Source: Piscinibacter gummiphilus
GTDB taxonomy: Bacteria; Pseudomonadota; Gammaproteobacteria; Burkholderiales; Burkholderiaceae_C
Length of the DNA: 64,000 bases
Direction of reading: 5' to 3'
Assembly (NCBI RefSeq): GCF_002116905.1
Contig: NZ_CP015118.1
Span: 1,240,001 to 1,304,000 of the forward strand
Position numbers and translations under genes: made by a program. The notes beneath the pieces are model-generated. The model had not been told where the DNA came from, made no database searches, and worked only from the letters and a program-made list of their open reading frames with translations. This document shows positions 33,804-42,412 of the stretch, one piece after another (positions within the stretch are counted from its first letter, which is position 1; every line of letters begins with the position of its first letter).

Positions 33804-33859
33804 TGAAGTAACTTCTTAACAATCCAGCGCTGGTTTTTTGCGCCCTGGGAGATGGCCTC

Positions 33860-34939
33860 GTGAGCTTCCTAGACATGTTGTTAGGCCGCAAGCACCCGGC
33901 CATGATCGGGCTGGACATCAGCTCTTCCAGCGTCAAGCTGGTCGAGCTCGGCCAGACCGCCTCCGGCGATTACGTGCTTGAGCGCTTTGCCTCCGAGAGC
34001 TTCGAGAAGGGCTGGATCACCGACGGCCAGATCGAGAAGTTCGACGAAGTGGCCGAGGCCGTGCGCCGAGTGGTGTCCAAGAGCGGCACCAAGACCAAGC
34101 AGGTCGTGCTGGCCATGCCCCAGTCCGCCGTGATCACCAAGAAGATCATGCTGCCGGCCGGGCTCCGCGAGGAAGAGCTGGAACTCCAGGTCGAATCCGA
34201 GGCGAACCAGTACATCCCGTTCTCGCTCGACGAAGTGAGCCTCGACTTTTCCGTGATCGGCCCGAGCCCCACGTCCGTCGGTGACGTCGAGGTGCTGATC
34301 GCCGCATCGCGCAAGGACCGCGTCCAGGACCGTCAGGGTCTGGCCGAGGCCGCCGGCCTCAAGCCCGTCGTCCTCGACATCGAATCCCACGCCTCGCGCC
34401 TCGCCATGGGCCGCCTGATCGAGTCTCTGCCCAACGAGGGCAAGGATGCGCTCGTGGCCCTGTTCGAGATCGGCGCGGACACCACCAGCCTCAAGGTCCT
34501 GCGCGACGACGAGATGCTGTACGACCGCGACCAGGCCTTCGGCGGCTCGCAGCTCACGCAGCTCATCTCTCGGCAGTACGGGTTCTCGTATGAGGAAGCC
34601 GAGCAGAAGAAGCTGTCGGCCGAACTGCCCGAAGACTACGAATCGTCCATCCTGGCCCCCTTCGTCGACAGCCTCTCGCAGGAAATCGGCCGGGCGCTCC
34701 AGTATTTCTTCACCAGCACCCCGCACCACAAGGTGCACTACGTGATGCTGGCGGGCGGCACCGCCACGCTGCCGGGCCTGAAGGACCGGGTCACCGAGCT
34801 GACCGGCTTCGCCTCGATGGTGGTCAACCCCTTCGAGAGCATGAAGCTCGGCTCCGCGGTGCGTGAAAGCAAGCTGCGTCGGGAGGCTCCGTCCTATCTC
34901 ACGGCGTGCGGACTGGCCATGCGGAGGTTCCTGCTGTGA
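33860..34939 (+). CDS. pilM: Type IV pilus assembly protein PilM
   Basis: A 359-residue actin-like cytoplasmic protein. It opens with MSFLDMLLGRKHPAMIGLDISSSSVKLVEL, the phosphate-1-like motif of PilM, and ends with PSYLTACGLAMR. PilM binds the short N-terminal peptide of PilN and links the inner-membrane alignment complex to the motor. The start is GTG at 33860, placed by the ribosome binding site GGGAG at 33847-33851 and by family length. The stop overlaps the pilN GTG (GTGA). It is first of the pilMNOPQ operon. Confidence 0.96.
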   Translation: MSFLDMLLGRKHPAMIGLDISSSSVKLVELGQTASGDYVLERFASESFEKGWITDGQIEKFDEVAEAVRRVVSKSGTKTKQVVLAMPQSAVITKKIMLPAGLREEELELQVESEANQYIPFSLDEVSLDFSVIGPSPTSVGDVEVLIAASRKDRVQDRQGLAEAAGLKPVVLDIESHASRLAMGRLIESLPNEGKDALVALFEIGADTTSLKVLRDDEMLYDRDQAFGGSQLTQLISRQYGFSYEEAEQKKLSAELPEDYESSILAPFVDSLSQEIGRALQYFFTSTPHHKVHYVMLAGGTATLPGLKDRVTELTGFASMVVNPFESMKLGSAVRESKLRREAPSYLTACGLAMRRFLL

Positions 34940-35571
34940 TCTTGATCAACCTGCTCCCGCACCGGGAGGAAAAGCGCAAGCGGCGCAAGGCAGCCTTCTT
35001 CCTGGGCCTCGGCCTGGCGGCGGCCGTCGGGGTGGTCATCGCGGCGATGTGGTATCTCGTCCTGCAGCAGATGATCTCGTCCCAGCAGCAACGCAACGGG
35101 TTCCTGCAGGCGGAAATCCGCAAGCTCGAAGTCCAGATCAAGGACATCGCGACGCTTCGCGCCGAGATCGACAACCTCAAGGCGCGGCAGAAAGCGGTCG
35201 AAGACCTGCAGACCGACCGCAACATTCCTGTCCACGTGCTCAACGAACTCGTCAAGCAGACGCCCGAAGGCATCTACTACACCGCTGTCCGCCAGAACGG
35301 CCAGGTGCTGGTGCTGACCGGCATCGCCCAGACGAACGAGCGTGTGTCCGAGTTGCTGCGCAACACCGGCAACAACAGCGAGTGGTTGACCCGGCCCGAG
35401 CTGGTCGAGATCAAGGCGATCGGCGCCAACGCGTCCAACCGCGACCAGCGCCGGATGTTCGATTTCTCGATGCGCGTGAGCATCAAACGGCCCCAGGCTG
35501 CAGGACCCGATTCGGCAGCGTCGGCGGCCAGCGCGCCCGCCAGCCCGGTCAAGCCCGCCACGAAGCCCTGA
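34936..35571 (+). CDS. pilN: Type IV pilus assembly protein PilN
   Basis: A 211-residue bitopic inner-membrane protein. The start GTG at 34936 gives the conserved N-terminal peptide (M/V)ILINLLPHRE, which binds PilM. It is followed by a transmembrane helix at about residues 20-43, a coiled coil (about 45-95) and a periplasmic ferredoxin-like domain. The C-terminal tail of about 20 residues is Ala/Pro/Ser-rich. It pairs with PilO. The start overlaps the pilM stop. Confidence 0.95.
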   Translation: MILINLLPHREEKRKRRKAAFFLGLGLAAAVGVVIAAMWYLVLQQMISSQQQRNGFLQAEIRKLEVQIKDIATLRAEIDNLKARQKAVEDLQTDRNIPVHVLNELVKQTPEGIYYTAVRQNGQVLVLTGIAQTNERVSELLRNTGNNSEWLTRPELVEIKAIGANASNRDQRRMFDFSMRVSIKRPQAAGPDSAASAASAPASPVKPATKP

Positions 35572-35584
35572 CCCCAGAGACGCC

Positions 35585-36283
35585 ATGGCAACGAAAGCGA
35601 AATCCGCCAACATCGACCTGAACTCGGTCTTCGGGGCTGCTGCCTCGCAGTTCCGCGGGCTGAATCCGAACGAGCCGGGCCAGTGGCCCCTGCTGCCCAA
35701 GTTCGTCGCCTGGATCGCCATCGCCGTCGCGATCGTCGCGCTGGGCTGGTTCTCGGTGATCTCCACCGCCGACGACGAGCTCGAGGCTGAACGCCTCCGT
35801 GAACCGGCGCTCAAGCAGGACTACCGCAACAAGCTGGCCCAGGCCGTGAACCTCGAGGAACTGCGCAAGCAGAAGCTGCAGGTCGAGGAATACGTGACCC
35901 AGCTCGAGAAGCAGCTGCCGGGCAAGGCCGAAATGGACGCCCTGCTGTCCGACATCAACCAGGCCGGCCTGGGCCGTGGCCTCCAGTTCGAGTTGTTCCG
36001 TCCCGGCCAGGTGGTGGTCAAGGACTACTACGCCGAACTGCCGATCGCGGTGAAGGTGTCCGGCCGGTACCACGACATCGGGTCGTTTGCGGCCGATGTG
36101 TCGAACCTCTCGCGCATCGTCACGCTGCACAACCTCGTGCTCACCACGCCCCCCAGGGACGCGAGCGGCAACCTGATCATGGAAGCCACCGCGCGGACGT
36201 ACCGCTATCTCGACGCCGAGGAAATCCAGGCGATGAAGAAGGCCGCCGAGAAGTCGGCGAAGAAGCCGGGAGCGAAGAAATGA
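35585..36283 (+). CDS. pilO: Type IV pilus assembly protein PilO
   Basis: A 232-residue bitopic protein with a transmembrane helix at about residues 40-62 (FVAWIAIAVAIVALGWFSVI), a coiled coil (about 65-110) and a periplasmic domain ending in a Lys/Ala-rich tail. It has the family SGRYHDIGSFAADVSNLSRI segment. PilO and PilN form the heterodimer that spans the periplasm towards PilP and PilQ. The stop overlaps pilP by 4 bp. Confidence 0.95.
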   Translation: MATKAKSANIDLNSVFGAAASQFRGLNPNEPGQWPLLPKFVAWIAIAVAIVALGWFSVISTADDELEAERLREPALKQDYRNKLAQAVNLEELRKQKLQVEEYVTQLEKQLPGKAEMDALLSDINQAGLGRGLQFELFRPGQVVVKDYYAELPIAVKVSGRYHDIGSFAADVSNLSRIVTLHNLVLTTPPRDASGNLIMEATARTYRYLDAEEIQAMKKAAEKSAKKPGAKK

Positions 36284-36828
36284 TGCCCACCCCCTTGCGA
36301 GGCCTCGCCCTCGTCATGGCGACGCTGACTTCGCTGGCGGCGCTCACGGCCTGCAGCGCTTCGCAGGATGAACTGCAGCAATGGATGGACCAGCAGCACC
36401 GCGAGGTGAAGCCGAACGTCACGCCGCTGTCGCCGCCGAAGAAGTTCGACCCGCAACCGTACCTGGCGTCCAACGCCGTCGAGCCGTTCAGCAACCAGAA
36501 GCTCACCGTGGCGGTCAAGCAGGAAGCCAGGCAGGTGAATTCGCTGCTGGCGGGCGAGATCAACCGCCGCAAGGAGCCGCTCGAGGCCTACCCGGTCGAC
36601 AGCATGCGAATGGTCGGCAGCGTCACGAAGGGCGGCCGCCCGCAGGCGTTGCTCCAGGTCGACAAGCTGCTTTACCAGGTGAAGATCGGCGACTACATCG
36701 GGCAGAACTACGGAAAGATCCGTTCGATCACCGAAACCGACATCGCCTATCGGGAAATCGTTCAAGACGCGGCAGGTGAATGGATCGAGCGCATCAGCTC
36801 CCTCCAGCTTCAGGAGAAGGCGCGATGA
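36280..36828 (+). CDS. pilP: Type IV pilus lipoprotein PilP
   Basis: A 182-residue inner-membrane lipoprotein. The signal peptide ends in the lipobox ALTAC with the lipidated Cys at residue 25. After a flexible linker, a small beta domain (about residues 95-175, with DSMRMVGSVTKGGRPQALLQV and VKIGDYIGQNYGKI) matches PilP, which binds the N0 domain of PilQ. It overlaps both pilO and pilQ by 4 bp. Confidence 0.96.
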   Translation: MMPTPLRGLALVMATLTSLAALTACSASQDELQQWMDQQHREVKPNVTPLSPPKKFDPQPYLASNAVEPFSNQKLTVAVKQEARQVNSLLAGEINRRKEPLEAYPVDSMRMVGSVTKGGRPQALLQVDKLLYQVKIGDYIGQNYGKIRSITETDIAYREIVQDAAGEWIERISSLQLQEKAR

Positions 36829-38996
36829 AGAGCATGCAGGAGAATCAGATGATCAGTCAGTGGCGGGTCCGCGCAGCGGCCCTCGTGTTGTTCTTCGGGG
36901 CGCCGCTCGCGGCCTGGGCCCAGACGACCATCCAGTCGATCAACACGACCCAACAAGGCGGATCGGAAGTCGTTCGCATCGAGCTGTCCGAAGCGCTGCC
37001 GGCGGTGCCGGCGGGCTTCACCGTGCAGACGCCGCCGCGCATCGCACTCGACCTGCCCGGTGTCACCAACGCCATCGGCAAGTCCTCCGTCGAGGTGAAC
37101 CAGGGCAACGTCCGCTCGGTCAACATCGCGCAGGGCGGTGAACGCACGCGCCTGGTGCTCAACCTGAAGCAACCCGCGAACTACCGTGCCCAGATCCAGG
37201 GCAAGGCGCTGCTGGTGTTCGTCGACGGCCCGGCCGTCGCCGGCACGGCTGCGGCCACGGCGCCGGCCTCGTCCAGCGAAACCGTGCGTTTCGCCGAGAA
37301 CCTGAACCAGAGCCAGCTCGCGCTGAAGAACATCGACTTCCGCCGCGGTCCGGACGGCAGCGGCCGTGTCGTGGTCGACCTGGCGAACAACCAGGTGGGT
37401 GTCGACATCCGCCAGCAGGGCCAGACCCTCGTGGTCGAATTCCTGCGCTCCACGCTGCCCGAGCCGCTGCGCCGCCGCCTCGACGTGACCGACTTCGGAA
37501 CGCCGGTGAACGCCGTGTCCACCTTCCAGAGCGGTGACCGCGTGCGCATGGTCGTCGAGCCCCGCGGTGCCTGGGAACACAGCGCCTACCAGACCGACAA
37601 CCAGTTCGTGCTGGAAGTGCGTCCGCAGAAGGTCGACCCGAACAAGCTGGTGCAGGGCCCGGGCTACACGGGTGAGAAGCTGTCGCTGAACTTCCAGAAC
37701 ATCGAAGTGCGCGCGCTGCTGCAGGTCATCGCCGACTTCACCAACTTCAACGTCGTCACGAGCGACACCGTGACCGGCAACGTCACGCTGCGCCTGAAGG
37801 ACGTCCCCTGGGACCAGGCCCTCGACATCATCCTGCAGGCCAAGGGCCTCGGGCTGCGCAAGTCGGGCAACGTGATCCTCATCGCCCCGAAGGACGAGCT
37901 GGCCACGAAGGAACGTGTGGAACTCGAAGCCAAGGCTCAGGTGGCCCAGCTCGAACCGCTGCGCACCCAGGCGTTCCAGCTCAACTACACGAAGTCCGAA
38001 GAGGTCGCGAAGGGCCTGGTCGGTACGACGGGCGCCGTGGGTGGCAGCAACACCAACCGCATCCTGTCCCCGCGTGGCAGCGTGATCGCCGAGAGCCGCA
38101 CCAACCAGCTGTTCGTCTCCGACACGCCGTCGAAGCTCGAAGAGATCCAGGCCATGATCGCGAAGATCGACATCCCGGTGCGCCAGGTGCTGATCGAAGC
38201 GCGCATCGTCGAAGCCGGTGACTCGTTCGGCCGCAACCTCGGCGTGCGCCTCGGGGCCACCGACCTGCGCGGCCTCAACGGCGGCATCCCGGGCTACAAC
38301 GTCGGCGGCAGCAACTACGCCACCATCGGCGGCAACTCGAACGCCATCGCGGCCCAGACAGGCCAGACCAACGTCACCAACGTGAACTACGCCGACTCGC
38401 AGTTCGTGAACCTGCCGGCCGTGGGTCTGAACAACTACAGCGCGTCCACGTTCGCCGTGTCGCTGTTCAGTGCTGGCGCCAACCGCTTCCTGAACCTCGA
38501 ACTGTCCGCCCTCGAGGCCGACGGCAAGGGACGCATCGTGTCGAGCCCGCGTGTCGTCACCGCCGACCAGGTCAAGGCGCTGATCGAGCAGGGCGAGGAA
38601 CTGCCGTACCAGACGGCCACCTCCAGCGGCGCCACCGCGCTGCAGTTCCGCAAGGCCAACCTGAAGCTCGAGGTGACGCCGCAGATCACCCCGGAAGGCA
38701 ACGTGATCCTGGACGTCGACGTGAACAAGGACAGCGTGGGCCGCAACACCTCGGCCGGCTTCGCCATCGACACGAAACACGTGCGCACGCAGGTGCTCGT
38801 CGAGAACGGCGGCACGGTCGTGATCGGCGGCATCTTCACGCAGACGGAGCAGGACAACGTGACGAAGGTGCCTTTCCTGGGTGATATTCCCTACCTCGGC
38901 AACCTGTTCAAGACGCGCAGCCGTTCGACCGCGAAGACCGAACTGCTCGTGTTCATCACGCCGAAGGTGATCAATGACCGTTCGGCCGCGCGCTGA
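36825..38996 (+). CDS. pilQ: Type IV pilus secretin PilQ
   Basis: A 723-residue outer-membrane secretin. After a signal peptide ending near AWA|QTTIQ, two AMIN domains (about residues 35-130 and 165-260) bind peptidoglycan. An STN/N0 domain (LSLNFQNIEVRALLQVIADFT), an N1 domain and the C-terminal secretin barrel with VPFLGDIPYLGNLFKTR follow. PilQ is the channel through which the pilus leaves the cell. ATG at 36825 overlaps the pilP stop; another in-frame ATG (residue 9) could also serve. It ends the pilMNOPQ set. Confidence 0.96.
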   Translation: MKSMQENQMISQWRVRAAALVLFFGAPLAAWAQTTIQSINTTQQGGSEVVRIELSEALPAVPAGFTVQTPPRIALDLPGVTNAIGKSSVEVNQGNVRSVNIAQGGERTRLVLNLKQPANYRAQIQGKALLVFVDGPAVAGTAAATAPASSSETVRFAENLNQSQLALKNIDFRRGPDGSGRVVVDLANNQVGVDIRQQGQTLVVEFLRSTLPEPLRRRLDVTDFGTPVNAVSTFQSGDRVRMVVEPRGAWEHSAYQTDNQFVLEVRPQKVDPNKLVQGPGYTGEKLSLNFQNIEVRALLQVIADFTNFNVVTSDTVTGNVTLRLKDVPWDQALDIILQAKGLGLRKSGNVILIAPKDELATKERVELEAKAQVAQLEPLRTQAFQLNYTKSEEVAKGLVGTTGAVGGSNTNRILSPRGSVIAESRTNQLFVSDTPSKLEEIQAMIAKIDIPVRQVLIEARIVEAGDSFGRNLGVRLGATDLRGLNGGIPGYNVGGSNYATIGGNSNAIAAQTGQTNVTNVNYADSQFVNLPAVGLNNYSASTFAVSLFSAGANRFLNLELSALEADGKGRIVSSPRVVTADQVKALIEQGEELPYQTATSSGATALQFRKANLKLEVTPQITPEGNVILDVDVNKDSVGRNTSAGFAIDTKHVRTQVLVENGGTVVIGGIFTQTEQDNVTKVPFLGDIPYLGNLFKTRSRSTAKTELLVFITPKVINDRSAAR

Positions 38997-39070
38997 ACGA
39001 ACTACCGAACCATTGCGGGGGGCGTCAGAGGCGCCCCTTCGACCTCTGAGAACACAAGACAGGTGAACCG

Positions 39071-39466
39071 ATGAACATCAGCACTCCCTTCAAGACGGCC
39101 GCCGCTGCGGTTGCCATCGTCCTGCTGGCATCGTGCGGTGGCGGTGACGACGCCGAAGCTGGCAGCCCGACGGAGTTCTCCGTGTTGCCGAACAAGCTGG
39201 ACATCACGGCCCCCGCGGGCTCGACGACTTGTGCCGTGGACAACACGGGCCGGGCCAAGTTCACGGTGATGGGCGGTGCCGGTCCGTACCAGATCAAGTC
39301 GTCCGACGGAAGCCTGATCCCGCATCCGAACAAGGTCGAGAAACAGGGCGACCAGTTCACCATCGAACTGACTGGGGCCTGCTTCAACCCGGCCACGCTC
39401 ACCGTCATCGATGCGCTGAACGATGTCGTCACCGTGACCATCACGAACTCGGTCGCCGAATCCTGA
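39071..39466 (+). CDS. Unknown small lipoprotein between pilQ and aroK
   Basis: A 131-residue protein not recognised as a named family. A signal peptide with lipobox LLASC places a lipidated Cys at residue 22, followed by GGGDDAE; acidic residues just after the Cys could affect sorting. The mature part (about 100 residues) is beta-rich, with GGAGPYQIKSSDG and TLTVIDALNDVVTVTI segments reminiscent of an Ig-like or cadherin-like sandwich. Only two other cysteines exist, C54 and C104, placed to form a disulfide. It lies 74 bp after pilQ and 72 bp before aroK on the same strand, so it probably belongs to the pil transcript. A role in pilus or secretin function is possible but unproven. Confidence 0.8.
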   Translation: MNISTPFKTAAAAVAIVLLASCGGGDDAEAGSPTEFSVLPNKLDITAPAGSTTCAVDNTGRAKFTVMGGAGPYQIKSSDGSLIPHPNKVEKQGDQFTIELTGACFNPATLTVIDALNDVVTVTITNSVAES

Positions 39467-39480
39467 TCTTCGGGTGCGCG

Positions 39481-39527
39481 CCATCCGGTAGGATGGAGGC
39501 GCTGCGGAACGCCCGCCCGGGGCGGGC
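39481..39527 (+). promoter_or_regulatory. Two adjacent hairpins in the aroK leader
   Basis: Two perfect inverted repeats fill the gap before aroK: CCATCC-GGTA-GGATGG (39481-39496) and GCCCGCC-CGG-GGCGGGC (39511-39527). Neither is followed by T residues, so they are not intrinsic terminators. The second ends 11 bases before the aroK ATG, where a ribosome binding site would be expected, and no purine-rich site is seen outside it. They may mark an RNA processing or translation-control point between the pil and aro parts of the cluster. Confidence 0.4.
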
Positions 39528-39538
39528 AACACTTCGTG

Positions 39539-40111
39539 ATGACCGATCAAAACATCGCCCTCGTCGGCTTGCCTGGCGGGGGCAAATCCACTGTGGGGCG
39601 CCAACTCGCGAAGCGCCTCAAGCGAACCTTCATCGACAGCGACACGGTGATCGAGCAGCGCATCGGCTGCTCCATCCGCAGCTTCTTCGAGCGGGAAGGT
39701 GAAGCTGCCTTCCGCGACATCGAAAGCGCGGTCATCGCCGACCATTGTGGCGACCAGGCCACCGTGCTGGCCACGGGCGGCGGTGCGGTGCTGCGCGAGT
39801 TGAACCGCAAGAACCTCCGCGCCGGCTGCCAGGTGATCTACCTGCGCTCCACTCCCGACGAACTGTTCCGACGCCTGCGCCACGACACCCAGCGACCGTT
39901 GCTGCAGGTGAAGGATCCGCTCGGGCGCTTGCGCGACATGTATGGCGAACGCGATCCGCTGTATCGCGAGGTGGCGCACTTCGTGGTCGACACGGGCCGG
40001 CCGTCGGTGCCGTCGCTCGTCAACATGCTGCTGATGCAGCTCGAGCTGGCGGGCGTGATCGACCCGGCGTCGGTGCCATCGTCGGTCGTCGTGCCGCCCG
40101 AAGGCGCTTGA
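39539..40111 (+). CDS. aroK: Shikimate kinase
   Basis: A 190-residue P-loop kinase that phosphorylates shikimate in aromatic amino acid synthesis. Walker A is GLPGGGKST at residues 10-18, the magnesium/shikimate-binding DSD at 33-35, the GGGAV motif near residue 80, and the lid Arg region RRLRHDTQRPLLQ. An in-frame GTG at 39536 immediately precedes the chosen ATG. aroK-aroB after pilMNOPQ is a widespread gene order in beta- and gammaproteobacteria. Confidence 0.95.
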   Translation: MTDQNIALVGLPGGGKSTVGRQLAKRLKRTFIDSDTVIEQRIGCSIRSFFEREGEAAFRDIESAVIADHCGDQATVLATGGGAVLRELNRKNLRAGCQVIYLRSTPDELFRRLRHDTQRPLLQVKDPLGRLRDMYGERDPLYREVAHFVVDTGRPSVPSLVNMLLMQLELAGVIDPASVPSSVVVPPEGA

Positions 40112-40159
40112 GCAGCGGGCCACGCCGGCATCCCGCGTGCGGCCGTTAAACTCCAGGGC

Positions 40160-41254
40160 ATGAGCGCCGATTCCCTCCAGACCGTTGCCATCGACCTGGC
40201 AGACCGCAGCTACGACATCCTCATCGGCCCGGGCCTGCTCTCGGACGATCGCCATTTCGACGGCCTGCCGAAGGCCGCCACCGCGGTGATCGTGACGAAC
40301 GAGACCGTGGCCCCGCTGTATGCGCAGCGGCTGAAGGATCGCATCGCCTCGCGCTACGGCCAGGTCCGGGTGATCGCGTTGAAGGACGGCGAAGCCTACA
40401 AGGACTGGGCCTCGCTGAACCTGATCTTCGATGACCTGCTGGGCGCCGCGTGCGACCGCAAGACCGTGCTGTTCGCACTCGGCGGCGGCGTGGTGGGTGA
40501 CATCACCGGCTTCGCAGCCGCCTGCTACATGCGTGGCGTGCCCTTCGTGCAGGTGCCCACGACGCTGCTCGCGCAGGTGGATTCGTCGGTCGGTGGCAAG
40601 ACCGCCATCAACCACCCTCTGGGCAAGAACATGGTGGGCGCGTTCTACCAGCCGCTGCGTGTGCTGGCCGACCTCGACACACTCGACACGTTGCCCGACC
40701 GCGAGCTGGCCGCGGGCCTCGCCGAGGTCATCAAGTACGGCCCCATCGCCGACGATGCCTTCCTCGGCTGGCTCGAGGACAACCTCGACGCACTGTGGGC
40801 CCGGGACAAGGCCGCGCTGGCCTACGCCGTGAAACGCTCGTGCGAGATCAAGGCCTGGGTCGTGGGCCAGGACGAGCGCGAATCGGGCCTGCGCGCGATC
40901 CTGAACTTCGGCCACACCTTCGGCCACGCGATCGAGGCCGGCCTCGGCTACGGCGAGTGGCTGCACGGCGAGGGCGTGGGGTGTGGCATGGTGATGGCTG
41001 CGGACCTGTCGGTGCGCCTGGGCCTGATCGACGCGGCCTATGCCGACCGCCTCACCCGCCTGATCGAACGCGCGAAGCTGCCGGTGCACGGCCCGGCGCT
41101 CGGCGCCGACCGCTACCTCGAACTGATGCGCGTCGACAAGAAGTCCGAAGGCGGCGAGATCCGCTTCGTCGTCATCGACGCACCGGGCCGCGCGAGCGTC
41201 CGGCCCGCGCCCGACGAGATGGTGCGTGCCGTGCTGGCCGCCCACTCCGGCTGA
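40160..41254 (+). CDS. aroB: 3-dehydroquinate synthase
   Basis: A 364-residue NAD- and metal-dependent enzyme that converts DAHP to 3-dehydroquinate. The NAD-binding loop ALGGGVVGDITGFAA and the conserved QVPTTLLAQVDSSVGGKT block are intact. Metal ligands lie in the AAGLAEVIKYG, HTFGHAIE and HGEGVGCGM motifs. It follows aroK by 48 bp, completing two shikimate-pathway steps. Length matches the family. Confidence 0.96.
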   Translation: MSADSLQTVAIDLADRSYDILIGPGLLSDDRHFDGLPKAATAVIVTNETVAPLYAQRLKDRIASRYGQVRVIALKDGEAYKDWASLNLIFDDLLGAACDRKTVLFALGGGVVGDITGFAAACYMRGVPFVQVPTTLLAQVDSSVGGKTAINHPLGKNMVGAFYQPLRVLADLDTLDTLPDRELAAGLAEVIKYGPIADDAFLGWLEDNLDALWARDKAALAYAVKRSCEIKAWVVGQDERESGLRAILNFGHTFGHAIEAGLGYGEWLHGEGVGCGMVMAADLSVRLGLIDAAYADRLTRLIERAKLPVHGPALGADRYLELMRVDKKSEGGEIRFVVIDAPGRASVRPAPDEMVRAVLAAHSG

Positions 41255-41271
41255 CCCGGGAGCTGCGCGCC

Positions 41272-42402
41272 ATGCTGCAACCGTACGCCTGCCACCCTGG
41301 ACAGTCACGCGGTCGCCGCCATCCCGAGGTGCCCGCGCCCACGCGCAGCGAGTTCCAGCGCGACCGCGACCGCATCGTCCACAGCACCGCGTTCCGCCGC
41401 CTCGTCTACAAGACGCAGGTGTTCCTGAACCACGAAGGTGACCTGTTCCGCACCCGCCTCACGCACTCGCTGGAGGTGGCGCAGCTGGGCCGCTCGATCG
41501 CCCGAACGCTGGGCCTGAACGAGGACCTGGTCGAAGGCATCGCGCTCGCGCACGACCTCGGCCACACGCCGTTCGGCCATGCGGGGCAGGACGCGCTGAA
41601 CGAAAGCCTCCTCGCCGCCGATCCGGCGTCGGGCGGCTTCGAGCACAACCTGCAGAGCCTGCGTGTCGTCGACACGCTCGAGGAGCGCTACCCGGAGCAC
41701 GACGGCCTGAACCTGTGCTTCGAGATGCGTGAGGGCATCCTGAAGCACTGTTCCGCCGCGAATGCACGGCAACTCGAGGCCGAGGAGCCGGGCGGGGTGG
41801 GGCGCCGTTTCCTCGACCGCACGCAGCCGAGCCTCGAGGCCCAGTTGTGCAACCTCGCCGACGAGATCGCCTACAACGCCCACGACGTCGACGACGGCGT
41901 GCGCTCGGGGCTCGTCACGCTGGAGCAGCTCGAGGAGGTGCCGCTGTTCAAGCGCTTCCTGCGCGAGACGCTGACGCTGCACCCCGCGCTGAAGGGCCGG
42001 CGCCTGCTGTTCGACAGCATCCGCCGCATGCTCTCGGAGCAGGTGTACGACGTGCTGCGCGCCACCGGCGATGCACTGAAGCAGGCGACCCCGGCCAGTG
42101 CCGACGCCGCCCGGCTGTGCCCGCCGCTCGTGTCCTTCACGCCGGAGATGGCCGAGGAAAGCGTCGCGCTCAAGCGCTTCCTGCGCGTGAACCTCTACCG
42201 GCACCCGCAGGTGGTCGACACCACCGGCCGGGCGAAGGACGTGATCCGCGAACTGTTCGCCGCGTACCTCGCCGCGCCGCCGGCCGGCACCGACGCCGAA
42301 GGCGGCGAACCGCGCCGCATCGCCGACTACATCGCCGGCATGACCGACCGCTTCGCCCTGCGCGAACACGAGCGCCTGACCGGGCGCCGCCTGTTCGATT
42401 GA
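41272..42402 (+). CDS. dgt: dGTP triphosphohydrolase (deoxyguanosinetriphosphatase-like)
   Basis: A 376-residue HD-domain protein of the Dgt family, type 2 length. Metal ligands are H65 in RLTHSLEVAQ, H94-D95 in LAHDLGHTPFGH and a later Asp in NLADEIAYNAHDVDDG. The enzyme hydrolyses dNTPs to nucleosides and triphosphate, helping dNTP balance. It starts 17 bp after aroB, in a conserved pil-aro-dgt order. The substrate preference (dGTP or other dNTPs) is not readable from sequence. Confidence 0.93.
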   Translation: MLQPYACHPGQSRGRRHPEVPAPTRSEFQRDRDRIVHSTAFRRLVYKTQVFLNHEGDLFRTRLTHSLEVAQLGRSIARTLGLNEDLVEGIALAHDLGHTPFGHAGQDALNESLLAADPASGGFEHNLQSLRVVDTLEERYPEHDGLNLCFEMREGILKHCSAANARQLEAEEPGGVGRRFLDRTQPSLEAQLCNLADEIAYNAHDVDDGVRSGLVTLEQLEEVPLFKRFLRETLTLHPALKGRRLLFDSIRRMLSEQVYDVLRATGDALKQATPASADAARLCPPLVSFTPEMAEESVALKRFLRVNLYRHPQVVDTTGRAKDVIRELFAAYLAAPPAGTDAEGGEPRRIADYIAGMTDRFALREHERLTGRRLFD

Positions 42403-42412
42403 GGGCGGGGAC

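Noticed and set aside
33824..33839. CCAGCGCTGG followed by six Ts before pilM, looking like a terminator
   Set aside because: The palindrome has no loop; with a minimum loop the stem is only 3 bp, so it cannot terminate transcription.
36810..38780. Long minus-strand open frame opposite pilQ (656 codons), and similar frames opposite pilY1, gsp genes, mrcA and dgt
   Set aside because: All are antisense shadows of well-recognised genes in high-GC DNA, without family motifs or plausible ribosome binding sites.
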